From positions 1 to 49,624 of the forward strand of contig JAFGNN010000075.1 of assembly GCA_016926955.1 (NCBI GenBank): a DNA stretch of 49,624 nucleotides, read 5' to 3'. The position numbers and the translations under genes were made by a program. Source of the stretch: Spirochaetales bacterium. GTDB lineage: Bacteria > Spirochaetota > Spirochaetia > Treponematales > UBA12059. Below are positions 1 to 9,631 of the stretch, piece by piece; position 1 is the stretch's first letter; the number at the start of each line of letters is the position of its first letter. The notes beneath the pieces are model-generated. The model saw only the letters and a list, made by a program, of their open reading frames with translations, was not told the DNA's origin and did not search any database.

Positions 1-179
1 CTCGCTGATGATCGCGACGCTGCTCGATGAGCCCAGGCGTCGCGAAGCGCGTCGCGCTTCGACGGCGCCGAGCTTCCGCTCGGCGATGCCAAGGTTCCGG
101 CGCCGACCGAAGGCCTCGCACCCCCGCATTACTCCGGCAACTCGCTGATGATCGCGACGCTGCTCGATGAGCCCAGGCG
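1..179. repeat. 39-bp direct repeat of the deoC 3' end, with hairpins between the copies
   Basis: Bases 1-39 are identical to 141-179, which is coding sequence from the last part of the deoC homologue. The copy may continue beyond the window edge. Between the copies, after the deoC stop, lie two strong palindromes: 66-85 (arms CGCCGAGC and GCTCGGCG, 4-nt loop) and 43-61 (9-bp arms CGAAGCGCG and CGCGCTTCG, 1-nt centre). The second abuts the outer copy. No gene is seen in 1-128. The arrangement resembles the duplicated thiolase 3' end at 20745-20973. An assembly-end artefact cannot be excluded because the copy touches the window boundary. Confidence 0.85.
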
Positions 180-800
180 GTCGGCGCCGGCCTCGAGCAG
201 GGCGATGGCGTCGTGGTAGGTTCGTATGCCGCCGGACGCCTTCACGAGCAGTTTTTCCCCGACGGCCTTCTTCATCAGGCGCACGTCCTCGGGCATGGCG
301 CCGCCCGAACCGAAGCCGGTGCCGGTCTGCACGAAGCGGGCGCCCGCGCGGGCGGCGCACTCGCAGGCGCGCACCTTTTCCGGGTCGGTCAGGTAACAGG
401 TCTCGATGATGACCTTGACGGGAACGGGGCCCGCCGCCTTGACGACGGCGCGGAGGTCTCCCTCGACATGTTTCCAGTCCCCGCCCTTGGCCGCGCCGAG
501 GTCGATCACCACCTCGAGCTCGCGCACGCCTGACTTCGCGTAGATGCGCGCCTCCTCGACCTTGACGTCGGTCGGGACGGCGCCGAGCGGAAACCCGACG
601 ACGCTGCAGACGGCAAGCTTCGAGCCCTGGAGCTCGCGGACGCATGCGGGCACCCAGACAGGGTTCACGCATACGCCGGCGAAACCGTAATTCCTCGCCT
701 CGGCGCAGAGTTCGCGCGCCTGCCGCTCGGTGGTCGTGGACTTGAGGACGGTGTGGTCGATGGTCGCGGCAAGGCTGGCCTTGGTCCATTCCCTGGGCAT
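129..800 (-). CDS. deoC: deoxyribose-phosphate aldolase homologue lacking the Schiff-base lysine
   Basis: 223 aa, the normal length for the DeoC family, with a TIM-barrel pattern. Family landmarks include IDHTVLK near the N-terminus, SVVGFPLG (~66-73), an EVVIDLGAAKGGDW segment (~96-109) and VKASGGIRT (~186-194). DeoC cleaves 2-deoxyribose-5-phosphate to acetaldehyde and glyceraldehyde-3-phosphate through a Schiff base on the Lys of a VKTSTGF motif. Here that motif reads VQTGTGF, so Gln158 sits where the Schiff-base Lys is expected; the second lysine (Lys187) is kept. The protein may therefore be an altered or inactive aldolase. It is last in a valS-HD-deoC operon, 16 nt after the HD gene, with a GGAG Shine-Dalgarno upstream of the ATG. 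Family assignment is firm; activity is doubtful. Confidence 0.85.
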   Translation of the reverse strand: MPREWTKASLAATIDHTVLKSTTTERQARELCAEARNYGFAGVCVNPVWVPACVRELQGSKLAVCSVVGFPLGAVPTDVKVEEARIYAKSGVRELEVVIDLGAAKGGDWKHVEGDLRAVVKAAGPVPVKVIIETCYLTDPEKVRACECAARAGARFVQTGTGFGSGGAMPEDVRLMKKAVGEKLLVKASGGIRTYHDAIALLEAGADRLGSSSSVAIISELPE

Positions 801-816
801 GCGGGGCTCCTCAGCT

Positions 817-1452
817 TTAGATTTCGAAGCAGTGCGCGAGGTATTCGCGCCGGGTCGCCACCAGGTCGACGAGCTCGTCGTACATGCGCTTGTCCACCGC
901 CTTGGCGATCGGGAAGACGTAGGCCGCCGTTTCGTCGGTGTAGCGCCTGATGAAGACCACGTCGGTCACGTAGCCGAGCGAGATGACGTTGGAGATGCGG
1001 TCGGCGCATTTCAGTATCTTGGCCTCGCGGCTGCCGAAGCGCTGGATGCGCTCGAGGAAGACCTGCTTCGTTTCCACCGGCCGCCGCGTCACCTCGAGGA
1101 CCAGGCGATAGACGTCGGCGCTTTCCTCGTCGATCTCGAGGATGCGCTCGCGGTCGAGGTCGGGGACGTCCTCGACCAGGTCGTGGATGACCGAGGCTTT
1201 CAGCAGCACCGAATCGATGTAGCCATAGTCCATGAGTATGCCCATGGTGTCGATCTGGTGGCGGAACATGTTGCCGCCGGAACGGCGGCGTTTGCCGATC
1301 AGGACGGTGGCAAGCTGGATATAAGGCGCGAGGTGCATGCTCTTGAGGCGCTTCATCTCGTCCTGCCCCATCGAGTCGCCGAGCGACTTGTCCGGAACCG
1401 CAGCGGCGGAGATCGCCGGAGCACTCGCGCCTTTACCGCCCGAGCTTGCCAT
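817..1452 (-). CDS. HD-domain protein resembling the (p)ppGpp hydrolase domain of SpoT
   Basis: 211 aa. After a low-complexity N-terminus (~1-30), the protein carries the RelA/SpoT-type HD signature: His65 (FRHQID), the HD pair His90-Asp91 in VIHDLVEDV (compare LLHDVVEDT of SpoT), and Asp151 in KCADRISNV (compare KLADRLHN). These would bind the catalytic metal of a 3'-pyrophosphohydrolase. No synthetase, TGS or ACT domain is present, so it looks like a small alarmone hydrolase or a relative acting on another nucleotide. It starts 9 nt after the valS stop with GAAGG close to the ATG, so it is probably translated from the valS message. Linking a putative alarmone hydrolase to a tRNA charging enzyme is suggestive, but substrate specificity is inferred. 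Confidence 0.7.
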   Translation of the reverse strand: MASSGGKGASAPAISAAAVPDKSLGDSMGQDEMKRLKSMHLAPYIQLATVLIGKRRRSGGNMFRHQIDTMGILMDYGYIDSVLLKASVIHDLVEDVPDLDRERILEIDEESADVYRLVLEVTRRPVETKQVFLERIQRFGSREAKILKCADRISNVISLGYVTDVVFIRRYTDETAAYVFPIAKAVDKRMYDELVDLVATRREYLAHCFEI

Positions 1453-1461
1453 CGCCTTCGC

Positions 1462-4101
<2,640 letters not shown>

Positions 4102-4125
4102 GGGAAGCGCTCCGTCGTCGGGGTG

Positions 4126-4187
4126 GGCGCGTCGCGGACAGGTTTCGCAAAAGGTCCGCGGATCGCGCCGTTCCGCGCAGTCTAGCA
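4126..4187 (-). promoter_or_regulatory. valS extended -10 and leader hairpin
   Basis: On the minus strand an extended -10 (TGCTAGACT) lies at 4187-4179; no good -35 is visible. Between the predicted start of transcription and the valS ATG lies a hairpin at 4126-4169. It has an outer stem of 6 bp, a small internal bulge, an inner stem CGCGGAC/GTCCGCG of 7 bp and a 14-nt loop. It could control valS translation or stability. It lacks T-box landmarks. Confidence 0.4.
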
Positions 4188-4227
4188 GAGAACGCCGTGA
4201 AATTCCACGGGCGGGCGGAAATGCGCT

Positions 4228-4233
4228 TATACT
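4228..4233 (+). promoter_or_regulatory. -10 element of the FAD oxidoreductase gene (leaderless)
   Basis: TATACT ends 7 nt before the ATG at 4241. A typical start of transcription would coincide with the start codon, and no Shine-Dalgarno precedes the ATG. The -35 is weak. The same spacing occurs at the DUF1576 and adenylate kinase genes. Confidence 0.5.
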
Positions 4234-4240
4234 GTCGTCC

Positions 4241-5446
4241 ATGGCTTTCGAAATTCCCCGCGTCGATCCCCTGCCCTTCCGGGTCGCTGTCATCGGAGGC
4301 GGCGGAACGGGCGCCGCCCTGGCTTGGGACCTCGCCCTGCGCGGCTTCCGCGTCGTCATCTTCGAGCGTGGCGAGTTCCTCTCCGGCACGACGGGCCGCC
4401 ACCACGGCCAGCTGCATTCCGGCGCGCGCTACGCCTCAGGCGATCCGGAAATCGCCCGCGAGTGCATGGCCGAGACCCTGGCCCTGCGCCGCCTCGTGCC
4501 CGACGCCATCGAATACAACGGAGGCCTCTTCGTCGCGCTCGATGGGGAGGAAGCCGCCTACGGCGGACGCTTCGCCGAAGCCTGCGCCGAAGCGGGCATT
4601 CCGGCCCGCGAAGTCTCGCCCGCGCGAGCGCGGGAACTCGAGCCGGGCCTGTCGTCGAGGGTGGAGCGCGCCTTCCTGGTTCCGGACGGCACTTTCGACG
4701 CCTGGCGCGTGCCGGCCGCCTTCCTCGCGGGCGCGCGCGAACTCGGCGCGGAGCTGCGGCCCTGGACCGGTGTTGTCGGCTTCGACGCGACGGACGGCCG
4801 CGTCACGGCGGCGCGTGTCCGCGACCGGGCGCGCGCCGCCGCCGAGAATCGGATCGAGGCTGACTGCTTCGTGATCGCCTGCGGGGCCTGGGGCGGGACA
4901 GTCGGCGCGCTCGCCGGGCTCGAGGTGCCCGTCACGCCGGCGGCCGGTTCCATGCTGGCCGTGAAGGGGCGCCTCTGCGACATGGTGATCTCGCGGCTCC
5001 GTCCCCCCGGCGACGGCGACATCCTGGTGCCGCAGCGCGGGCTCTCCATCATCGGCTCGACGCAGCGGCTCGTCGAATCGCCGGACGCCCTGTTGCCCAC
5101 GGACGAGGAGATCGCGTTCCTCCGTCAATCCGGCGCCGCGCTCGCGCCGGCCTTCGCCGACGCCGAAATCGACTCGGCCTGGTGCGCGGCGAGGCCGCTC
5201 TTCGGCTCCGCCCTCGACGAGGCGGCGGGCCGCGCCGCGAGTCGCGACTTCGCGGTCCTCGACCACGAGACCGACGGCATGGCGGGAATCGCCAGCGTGG
5301 TGGGCGGCAAAGCCACAACCTTGCGCGTCATGGCCGAAAAGGCCGCAGACCTGGTCTGCCGGAAGCTGGGCGTCGAGCGGAGCTGCCGCACGCTCGAAAC
5401 CGCGCCGCCTTCATGGCGCGACCTGTACCGCGGGAGGGCGCCGTGA
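4241..5446 (+). CDS. FAD-dependent oxidoreductase, GlpA (anaerobic glycerol-3-phosphate dehydrogenase) type
   Basis: 401 aa DAO-fold flavoprotein. The N-terminal Rossmann dinucleotide motif reads VAVIGGGGTGAALAWDLA and is followed by an acidic residue at the end of strand 2 (VIFERG). The signature GTTGRHHGQLHSGARYA matches the conserved GTSGRNHGLLHSGARYA block of glycerol-3-phosphate dehydrogenases. The C-terminal FAD loop (GGKATTLRVMAEKAAD) is also present. The start at 4241 is chosen because family homology begins just after it; a longer upstream ORF adds unrelated residues and runs through the valS promoter. It overlaps the next gene by GTGA, so the two are probably made together as an FAD plus Fe-S dehydrogenase. 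The substrate could be glycerol-3-phosphate or another 2-hydroxy acid. Confidence 0.8.
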   Translation: MAFEIPRVDPLPFRVAVIGGGGTGAALAWDLALRGFRVVIFERGEFLSGTTGRHHGQLHSGARYASGDPEIARECMAETLALRRLVPDAIEYNGGLFVALDGEEAAYGGRFAEACAEAGIPAREVSPARARELEPGLSSRVERAFLVPDGTFDAWRVPAAFLAGARELGAELRPWTGVVGFDATDGRVTAARVRDRARAAAENRIEADCFVIACGAWGGTVGALAGLEVPVTPAAGSMLAVKGRLCDMVISRLRPPGDGDILVPQRGLSIIGSTQRLVESPDALLPTDEEIAFLRQSGAALAPAFADAEIDSAWCAARPLFGSALDEAAGRAASRDFAVLDHETDGMAGIASVVGGKATTLRVMAEKAADLVCRKLGVERSCRTLETAPPSWRDLYRGRAP

Positions 5447-6252
5447 TCGCGAAGCTGTCGGTGGCGCGGGGCGACGGGCGCGTCGAGCTCGAGGTGGAGG
5501 CGCCCGAGTGGGCGACGGTGCTGGACGCGCTCGAAATCGCCACGTCGAAGAAAGGAACCACGGAGGCACGGAGGCACGGAGGTAGAGAGAAAGAGGGAGA
5601 AGGACAAAAGGGAAAAGAAGAGAAAGGCACCGGAAGCGGACGTGAATGGAACGATGTGGATGTCCTTTACCGGCATTCGTGCCACCATGGGTCCTGCGGG
5701 GTGTGCGGGGCCTTGGTGAACGGCAGGCCCGCTCTCATGTGCCGCACTCCGCTCCGGGAACTGCCATCGGGCGTCGTGCGGCTCGACCCCTTGCCCTACG
5801 CCACAGTGATCGCCGACCTGGCGGTGGAACCCGGTCCCCTCTTCGACTCCTTGCCCGGATTCGGCTATCTGCGCCCGCCCGCCCGCGAGGAGCTTCCGCC
5901 CGTGCCCGATCCTGCCCCGCTTCCGGGCGCCCCGGCGGAACGGCCGCGCGAACGCTTCGAGGACTGCATCGAGTGCGGGCTCTGCCTGGCTGCCTGCCCG
6001 GTGCTCGTGCCGGAAGGAGCCGAAGGGAGCGATGAAGCGCCGGACGCGCGCCGTCCCTTCGTCGGCCCGGCCGCGCTCGCCATGGCCCGGCGCGAGCTGG
6101 CGAAAAAAGGCCCGCTCTCCGGCCCGGCGCGAACGCTTGCCGCAGCGCCGGACGGCGTCGCGGCCTGCGACCGGGCCTTCGAGTGCTCGCGGGTTTGTCC
6201 CCGCGGCGTGGCGCCGGGCCGCTTGATCGAGGAGCTCAGGCGGGGAACCTGA
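5443..6252 (+). CDS. FrdB/SdhB-like iron-sulfur protein with a repeat-derived insertion
   Basis: 269 aa from a GTG that overlaps the upstream stop (GTGA), with GGGAGG 5 nt before it. It carries a plant-type [2Fe-2S] ligand set Cys80, Cys85, Cys88 and Cys100. It also carries the two C-terminal cluster motifs of succinate dehydrogenase/fumarate reductase B subunits: C175xxC178xxC181xxxC185P and C242x5C248xxxC252P. These would form [2Fe-2S], [4Fe-4S] and [3Fe-4S] centres. It probably passes electrons from the GlpA-like flavoprotein to quinone or another carrier; no membrane anchor gene is adjacent. Residues ~35-68, in the loop between the LDALEIA strand and the first cysteine, are a charged Gly/Lys/Glu/Arg stretch encoded by a dispersed repeat, and are absent from ordinary SdhB proteins. 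Confidence 0.85.
   Translation: MIAKLSVARGDGRVELEVEAPEWATVLDALEIATSKKGTTEARRHGGREKEGEGQKGKEEKGTGSGREWNDVDVLYRHSCHHGSCGVCGALVNGRPALMCRTPLRELPSGVVRLDPLPYATVIADLAVEPGPLFDSLPGFGYLRPPAREELPPVPDPAPLPGAPAERPRERFEDCIECGLCLAACPVLVPEGAEGSDEAPDARRPFVGPAALAMARRELAKKGPLSGPARTLAAAPDGVAACDRAFECSRVCPRGVAPGRLIEELRRGT
5548..5640 (+). repeat. ACCACGGAGGCACGG-type dispersed repeat inserted in frame
   Basis: This purine-rich stretch begins with two ACGGAGGC units and continues as G/A-rich DNA. It resembles the repeats at 15433-15583 and 17969-18045. Translated, it gives TEARRHGG, a string I recognise from spurious proteins over this repeat family in many bacteria. It keeps the reading frame of the Fe-S gene. Confidence 0.75.
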
Positions 6253-6287
6253 TCCGCGCGGCCGCCGGCGGAAACGAGCGGCAGGCT

Positions 6288-6662
6288 TTACCGCTTCTTC
6301 CTCTTCCCGAAGTACTCCGCCTCACGCCGCGACAGGACGATCTGCGTCCCGCCGCCCTCGGTGACCATGAGATCCTCGAGCTCGGCCATGGTGCCGAGCA
6401 GCTCGATCTCGGCACCGTCGCGACGTCGTCCGGCCAGTGCGCCGTAGTACGAGGCGATCTCCGGTTGGATGGGCCCCGAGAACACTTTGAGGATGCGGGT
6501 CCGCTCGGCCTCGTCCAGCAGGTAATCCGGCGCGGAGATGGCGCAGAACGAACGCTCCTCGCCGAAATCGTAGGAAATCCTGACGCGACGCGAACCGCGC
6601 AGGTAGAGGTATTTTGCGAGCTCGTCGCCGCAGCGCATCAGCTGGGTCGCGTCAAGGTTCAT
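6288..6662 (-). CDS. conserved-looking hypothetical protein downstream of DUF1576
   Basis: 124 aa, soluble, no membrane segment or signal peptide. I do not recognise the family. The start at 6662 lies inside the end of the DUF1576 gene (11-bp overlap), so translation is probably coupled. The sequence alternates helices and strands (for example RRVRISYDFGEERSFCAIS and EIELLGTMAELEDLMV) and ends in a basic tail, GKRKKR. A longer in-frame ORF to 6773 adds a Ser/Thr/Cys-rich stretch antisense-like to the upstream gene, which I reject. Coupling suggests a cytoplasmic accessory or regulatory partner of the membrane protein. Confidence 0.6.
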   Translation of the reverse strand: MNLDATQLMRCGDELAKYLYLRGSRRVRISYDFGEERSFCAISAPDYLLDEAERTRILKVFSGPIQPEIASYYGALAGRRRDGAEIELLGTMAELEDLMVTEGGGTQIVLSRREAEYFGKRKKR

Positions 6663-7950
6663 GGCGCCTCCGTTCCCTGATCCAGTCGAGCATGGGCACC
6701 ATGATGCCGGCGACCATGCCCCCCGAGAAGCCGTTGTTGTAGAGGTCGAGGCCACCGTGCAGATGACCGACATTGTGGACGAGCGTCAGGTGCAGCAGCC
6801 CTGCGATGAAGCCGGCGACGGGGCCATAGGCGCCCGCGATCGGGGCGAGCGTGGCCGAGAACAGCAGGGCTAGCTGGCTTCCGGGAGCTTCGAGTCCGTA
6901 AGGGGTCAGGCTCGCCGCGGCCATGACGCCGAGCATGGGCGGCAGGGCGTTCAAGGGATGCTTGCCGAAGGCCGAGAAGCCCACCAGGGTAAAGATGCCG
7001 CCTACCACGGGTCCGTTCCAGTCGCAGCCGGCCGCGAGCGCCAGAAGGCTTCCCGTAAAGCCCATGAGACCCATGTTGAGCAGGGTGGCGCCTATGCCGA
7101 AGGATCTCGGATAGTCGCTGACCAGGCGCCCGCTCGTGCGGAGCAGGTCGAGCAGGTTGGGCAGCGCGTCCTCGTCCTCCACCAAACCGATCACGATCAT
7201 CGACGCGAAGTAGAGCGCGAGAAAGGGAAGGATCTCGTCCGGACCGTTTTCGGCCCAGGCGAAGCCGCCCGAGAGCGGCACATTGAAGGCGCGGAGCGCC
7301 GACATCGTCACCGTCCCGACGAATCCGGCCGCGAAGCCTATGTTGTAAAGGTTGTACCCGCGGGTGAAGTCCAGGGCCCCCCGCGCGACGGGCGTCAGGA
7401 AGAAGCCGGCCGCCAGGCCGGCGACCACTCCGGCGAGCAGGTTCCAGGGCGAAGCGATGCCGATGCCGAAGGCGAACTCCGAGACGATCGGCGCAAGGGC
7501 GGTGCCGAAAAGGGCGACGATGATGTTGTCCTTGAACGGCCGCCGCTCGACCCAGGTGAAGATCATGACGCCGACGACGATCGGCCAGACGTTGAAGGGA
7601 TTCTTCCCGAAAAGCGAAAATCCCGCGACCGTGAAAATCGCGGCGAGCGCCGGTCCGGAAATGAGGACGCCGGTGACGCGGAGGAGACCCCAGGCCGCCA
7701 GGGCCAATAGCCCGGCGTTGACGAAGGCCGGTCCGAGGCCGGCGAGCGCGACGTAGTCGTTGATCAGGATGTCCGGTTCGCGGACGATAACCAGGAGCCC
7801 GCGCCAGACTACCGTCGGGTCGAAGCCCGATTTCCAGAACCCGAAACCGAGCAGGGCCAGGACGAAGCTGAGCGTCGCCCGGTTGATTATCTTCGCGTCG
7901 GCGTCGATGCCGCCCGCGGCGCGGCGTATCCTGAATCGCGCTGCATCCAT
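6652..7950 (-). CDS. DUF1576-type polytopic membrane protein with internal duplication
   Basis: 432 aa, about ten or more hydrophobic segments. Two halves repeat the same landmarks: IFTVAGFSLFGKNPFNVWP near residue 120 and IFTLVGFSAFGKHPLNALP near residue 325, and RGYNLYNIGFAAGF followed later by GGLDLYNNGFSGGM. The two-fold architecture and the conserved Gly/Asn/Phe motifs in membrane regions look like a channel or transporter, but the family has no assigned function that I can name. The start is set at 7950 because a sigma-70-like promoter ends 7 nt upstream; the ORF extends 12 codons further. The adjacent 124-aa gene overlaps its end. Whether it belongs to the upstream hydrolase/LIV operon is unclear, since it has its own promoter. 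Confidence 0.75.
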   Translation of the reverse strand: MDAARFRIRRAAGGIDADAKIINRATLSFVLALLGFGFWKSGFDPTVVWRGLLVIVREPDILINDYVALAGLGPAFVNAGLLALAAWGLLRVTGVLISGPALAAIFTVAGFSLFGKNPFNVWPIVVGVMIFTWVERRPFKDNIIVALFGTALAPIVSEFAFGIGIASPWNLLAGVVAGLAAGFFLTPVARGALDFTRGYNLYNIGFAAGFVGTVTMSALRAFNVPLSGGFAWAENGPDEILPFLALYFASMIVIGLVEDEDALPNLLDLLRTSGRLVSDYPRSFGIGATLLNMGLMGFTGSLLALAAGCDWNGPVVGGIFTLVGFSAFGKHPLNALPPMLGVMAAASLTPYGLEAPGSQLALLFSATLAPIAGAYGPVAGFIAGLLHLTLVHNVGHLHGGLDLYNNGFSGGMVAGIMVPMLDWIRERRRHEP

Positions 7951-7957
7951 GGCGCAG

Positions 7958-7986
7958 ATTATGCGGCGGGCGCGGCGGGCGCGCAA
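7958..7986 (-). promoter_or_regulatory. sigma-70-like promoter of the DUF1576 gene (leaderless)
   Basis: On the minus strand, TTGCGC (7986-7981), a 17-bp spacer and CATAAT (7963-7958) are followed by 7 nt and then the ATG at 7950. There is no Shine-Dalgarno. Confidence 0.6.
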
Positions 7987-8017
7987 ACGAAAACGCGCGA
8001 CGCGAGGATCGGCGTCT

Positions 8018-8800
8018 CTACAGGTTCTCGAGGAAACGGAGCAGGATGCGCTTCCAGAGCGCGGGATCCTCGGCCATCACCGAGTGTCCGACGCCCTCCA
8101 GGATTTCCAGGCTCGCGTTCGGAAAGGCGGCGACCGTCTCGCGGGCCATGGCCTCGGTGACGATGAGGTCCTTTCGTCCCCAGACCACCAAGACCGGGTT
8201 CGCGTAACCCGAGAGCTTCCCGCGCAGGTCGAAGCGCGAAAGCGCCTCGGCGTTTCCGATCCAGGCGGGGGCGGCCATGAGCTTCGCGTCTTCCACGAGG
8301 GCGGCAAACCAGGCTTCGTCCGTCATGGCGGGCACCACTGCCTTGAGCGCCATGGACAGCACCGCGGGATTCGCGCGCATCATCTCGATGGCCGGATGGC
8401 GCTCGGCGGGCGTCACGAGTCCGGAAGGCGCGGCCGAATCCACGAGCACGAGGGCGCGCGCCAGCTCGGGCCGCTTCGCGACGAGGGCCTGGGCCACGGC
8501 TCCTCCGAGCGAGTGGCCGACCAGCACGGGCCGGTCCAGCTTCATGGCTTCGATGAAGGCGGCCAGGTAATCCGCGTAGGTTTCAAGCCTGGCGTTTTCC
8601 GGCGCGAAGCCGGGCACCGGGCCCGAGCGGCCGAAGTTCGGCAGGTCGAGCGCCACGGTCCTGCAGCCCGGCAGTTCCATGGAGTCGCGCCACCAGAGGC
8701 TCGAACCCGTGTTGCCGTGCAGGAACAGTACGGGTACGCCCGCCCCCGCCGCGACGTAGAAAATCGGGAGACCCGAAACCAGGATCGTGTTGCCGTCCAT
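8018..8800 (-). CDS. alpha/beta-fold hydrolase
   Basis: 260 aa, a complete alpha/beta hydrolase. It has the oxyanion HGNTG (~29-33), the nucleophile elbow GHSLGG, the acid in VVWGRKD and the catalytic His in GVGHSVMAEDP. Such enzymes hydrolyse esters, lactones, thioesters or C-C bonds of beta-diketones. It follows a second hydrolase by 22 nt and lies at the end of the liv operon, which suggests action on a compound imported by that transporter. The substrate cannot be read from the sequence. Confidence 0.85.
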   Translation of the reverse strand: MDGNTILVSGLPIFYVAAGAGVPVLFLHGNTGSSLWWRDSMELPGCRTVALDLPNFGRSGPVPGFAPENARLETYADYLAAFIEAMKLDRPVLVGHSLGGAVAQALVAKRPELARALVLVDSAAPSGLVTPAERHPAIEMMRANPAVLSMALKAVVPAMTDEAWFAALVEDAKLMAAPAWIGNAEALSRFDLRGKLSGYANPVLVVWGRKDLIVTEAMARETVAAFPNASLEILEGVGHSVMAEDPALWKRILLRFLENL

Positions 8801-8822
8801 GCGTCGCCTCCGTTTGTCTTTC

Positions 8823-9629
8823 TTATCCGACGTCGTCCAGGAAATCGAGCGCCAGGCGCGAAACCTCGTCGGGTTTTTCGACGACCACCGCGTGGCCCGC
8901 GCCGGAAATCTCGGCGTAGCGCGCGCCGCGTATGCCTTCGACCATGACGCGCGCGTAGCGCGGTCCCTTCAGGATGTCCAGCTCCGCCGCCACGACCAGG
9001 GTCGGGCAGGCGACCTTCCCCAGATCGTTCCGGAGCTCGATTGCGAGGAAGGCGTCGCAGAGCTCGATGAAAGCTTCGTACCACGAAACGGGCAGCGATG
9101 CCATGGCCGCTTCGCGCGACGCCACCGCGACCGCGTTCGCGTCGAGCCACGCGGAGGAATAGTTCCAGGGCAGGATGGTCCGGTAGAAGAGCGAGGGACC
9201 CGCCGACGCCGCGCGCTTCCACGAATCCACGGCGGCCCGCAGCACCGAGTCCGCCTCGCAGACGCCGTCGACCATGCACAGGCTCGCGCTCCGCTCCGGG
9301 AAGTCGCGCGCGAAGGCGAGCGCCACCTCGGCGCCGTACGAAGTGCCGAGCAGGTGAACCCTCCCCCCGATTCCGAGCGCGTCGAGCAGAGCCGCCAGGT
9401 CGCGCGCGTGCATTTCGAGCGAGTACGGTCCCGCGCCCTTGTCGGACAGGAGCTGGCCCCTGAAATCATGGCAAAGCACGCGGAAACCCGCCGCCGCCAG
9501 CGCGGCGGCGACGGGCTTCCAGTGCGCGATCGACATGGCGATGCCGTTGAGGAGGACGACAGTCCCCTTCACGTCCGCTCCCGAGAGCTCGTACGCGAGC
9601 TCGACGCCGCCCGAGTCGATCCTGTCCAT
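8823..9629 (-). CDS. second alpha/beta-fold hydrolase
   Basis: 268 aa. Motifs: LLNGIAMS as oxyanion strand, nucleophile elbow GTSYGAE, acid in VVAAELD, and catalytic His in GAGHAVVVEKPDE. The start codon is 2 nt after the livF stop (TGA, 2 nt, ATG), with the ribosome site inside livF. The longer ORF to 10178 is antisense/out-of-frame sequence over livF. It is about equally long as, but clearly different from, its downstream neighbour, so the two probably perform separate hydrolytic steps on related substrates. Confidence 0.85.
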   Translation of the reverse strand: MDRIDSGGVELAYELSGADVKGTVVLLNGIAMSIAHWKPVAAALAAAGFRVLCHDFRGQLLSDKGAGPYSLEMHARDLAALLDALGIGGRVHLLGTSYGAEVALAFARDFPERSASLCMVDGVCEADSVLRAAVDSWKRAASAGPSLFYRTILPWNYSSAWLDANAVAVASREAAMASLPVSWYEAFIELCDAFLAIELRNDLGKVACPTLVVAAELDILKGPRYARVMVEGIRGARYAEISGAGHAVVVEKPDEVSRLALDFLDDVG

Positions 9630-9631
9630 CG

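Noticed and set aside
4102-4187. T-box riboswitch upstream of valS
   Set aside because: The leader is under 90 nt and shows no T-box sequence, specifier loop or terminator/antiterminator pair.
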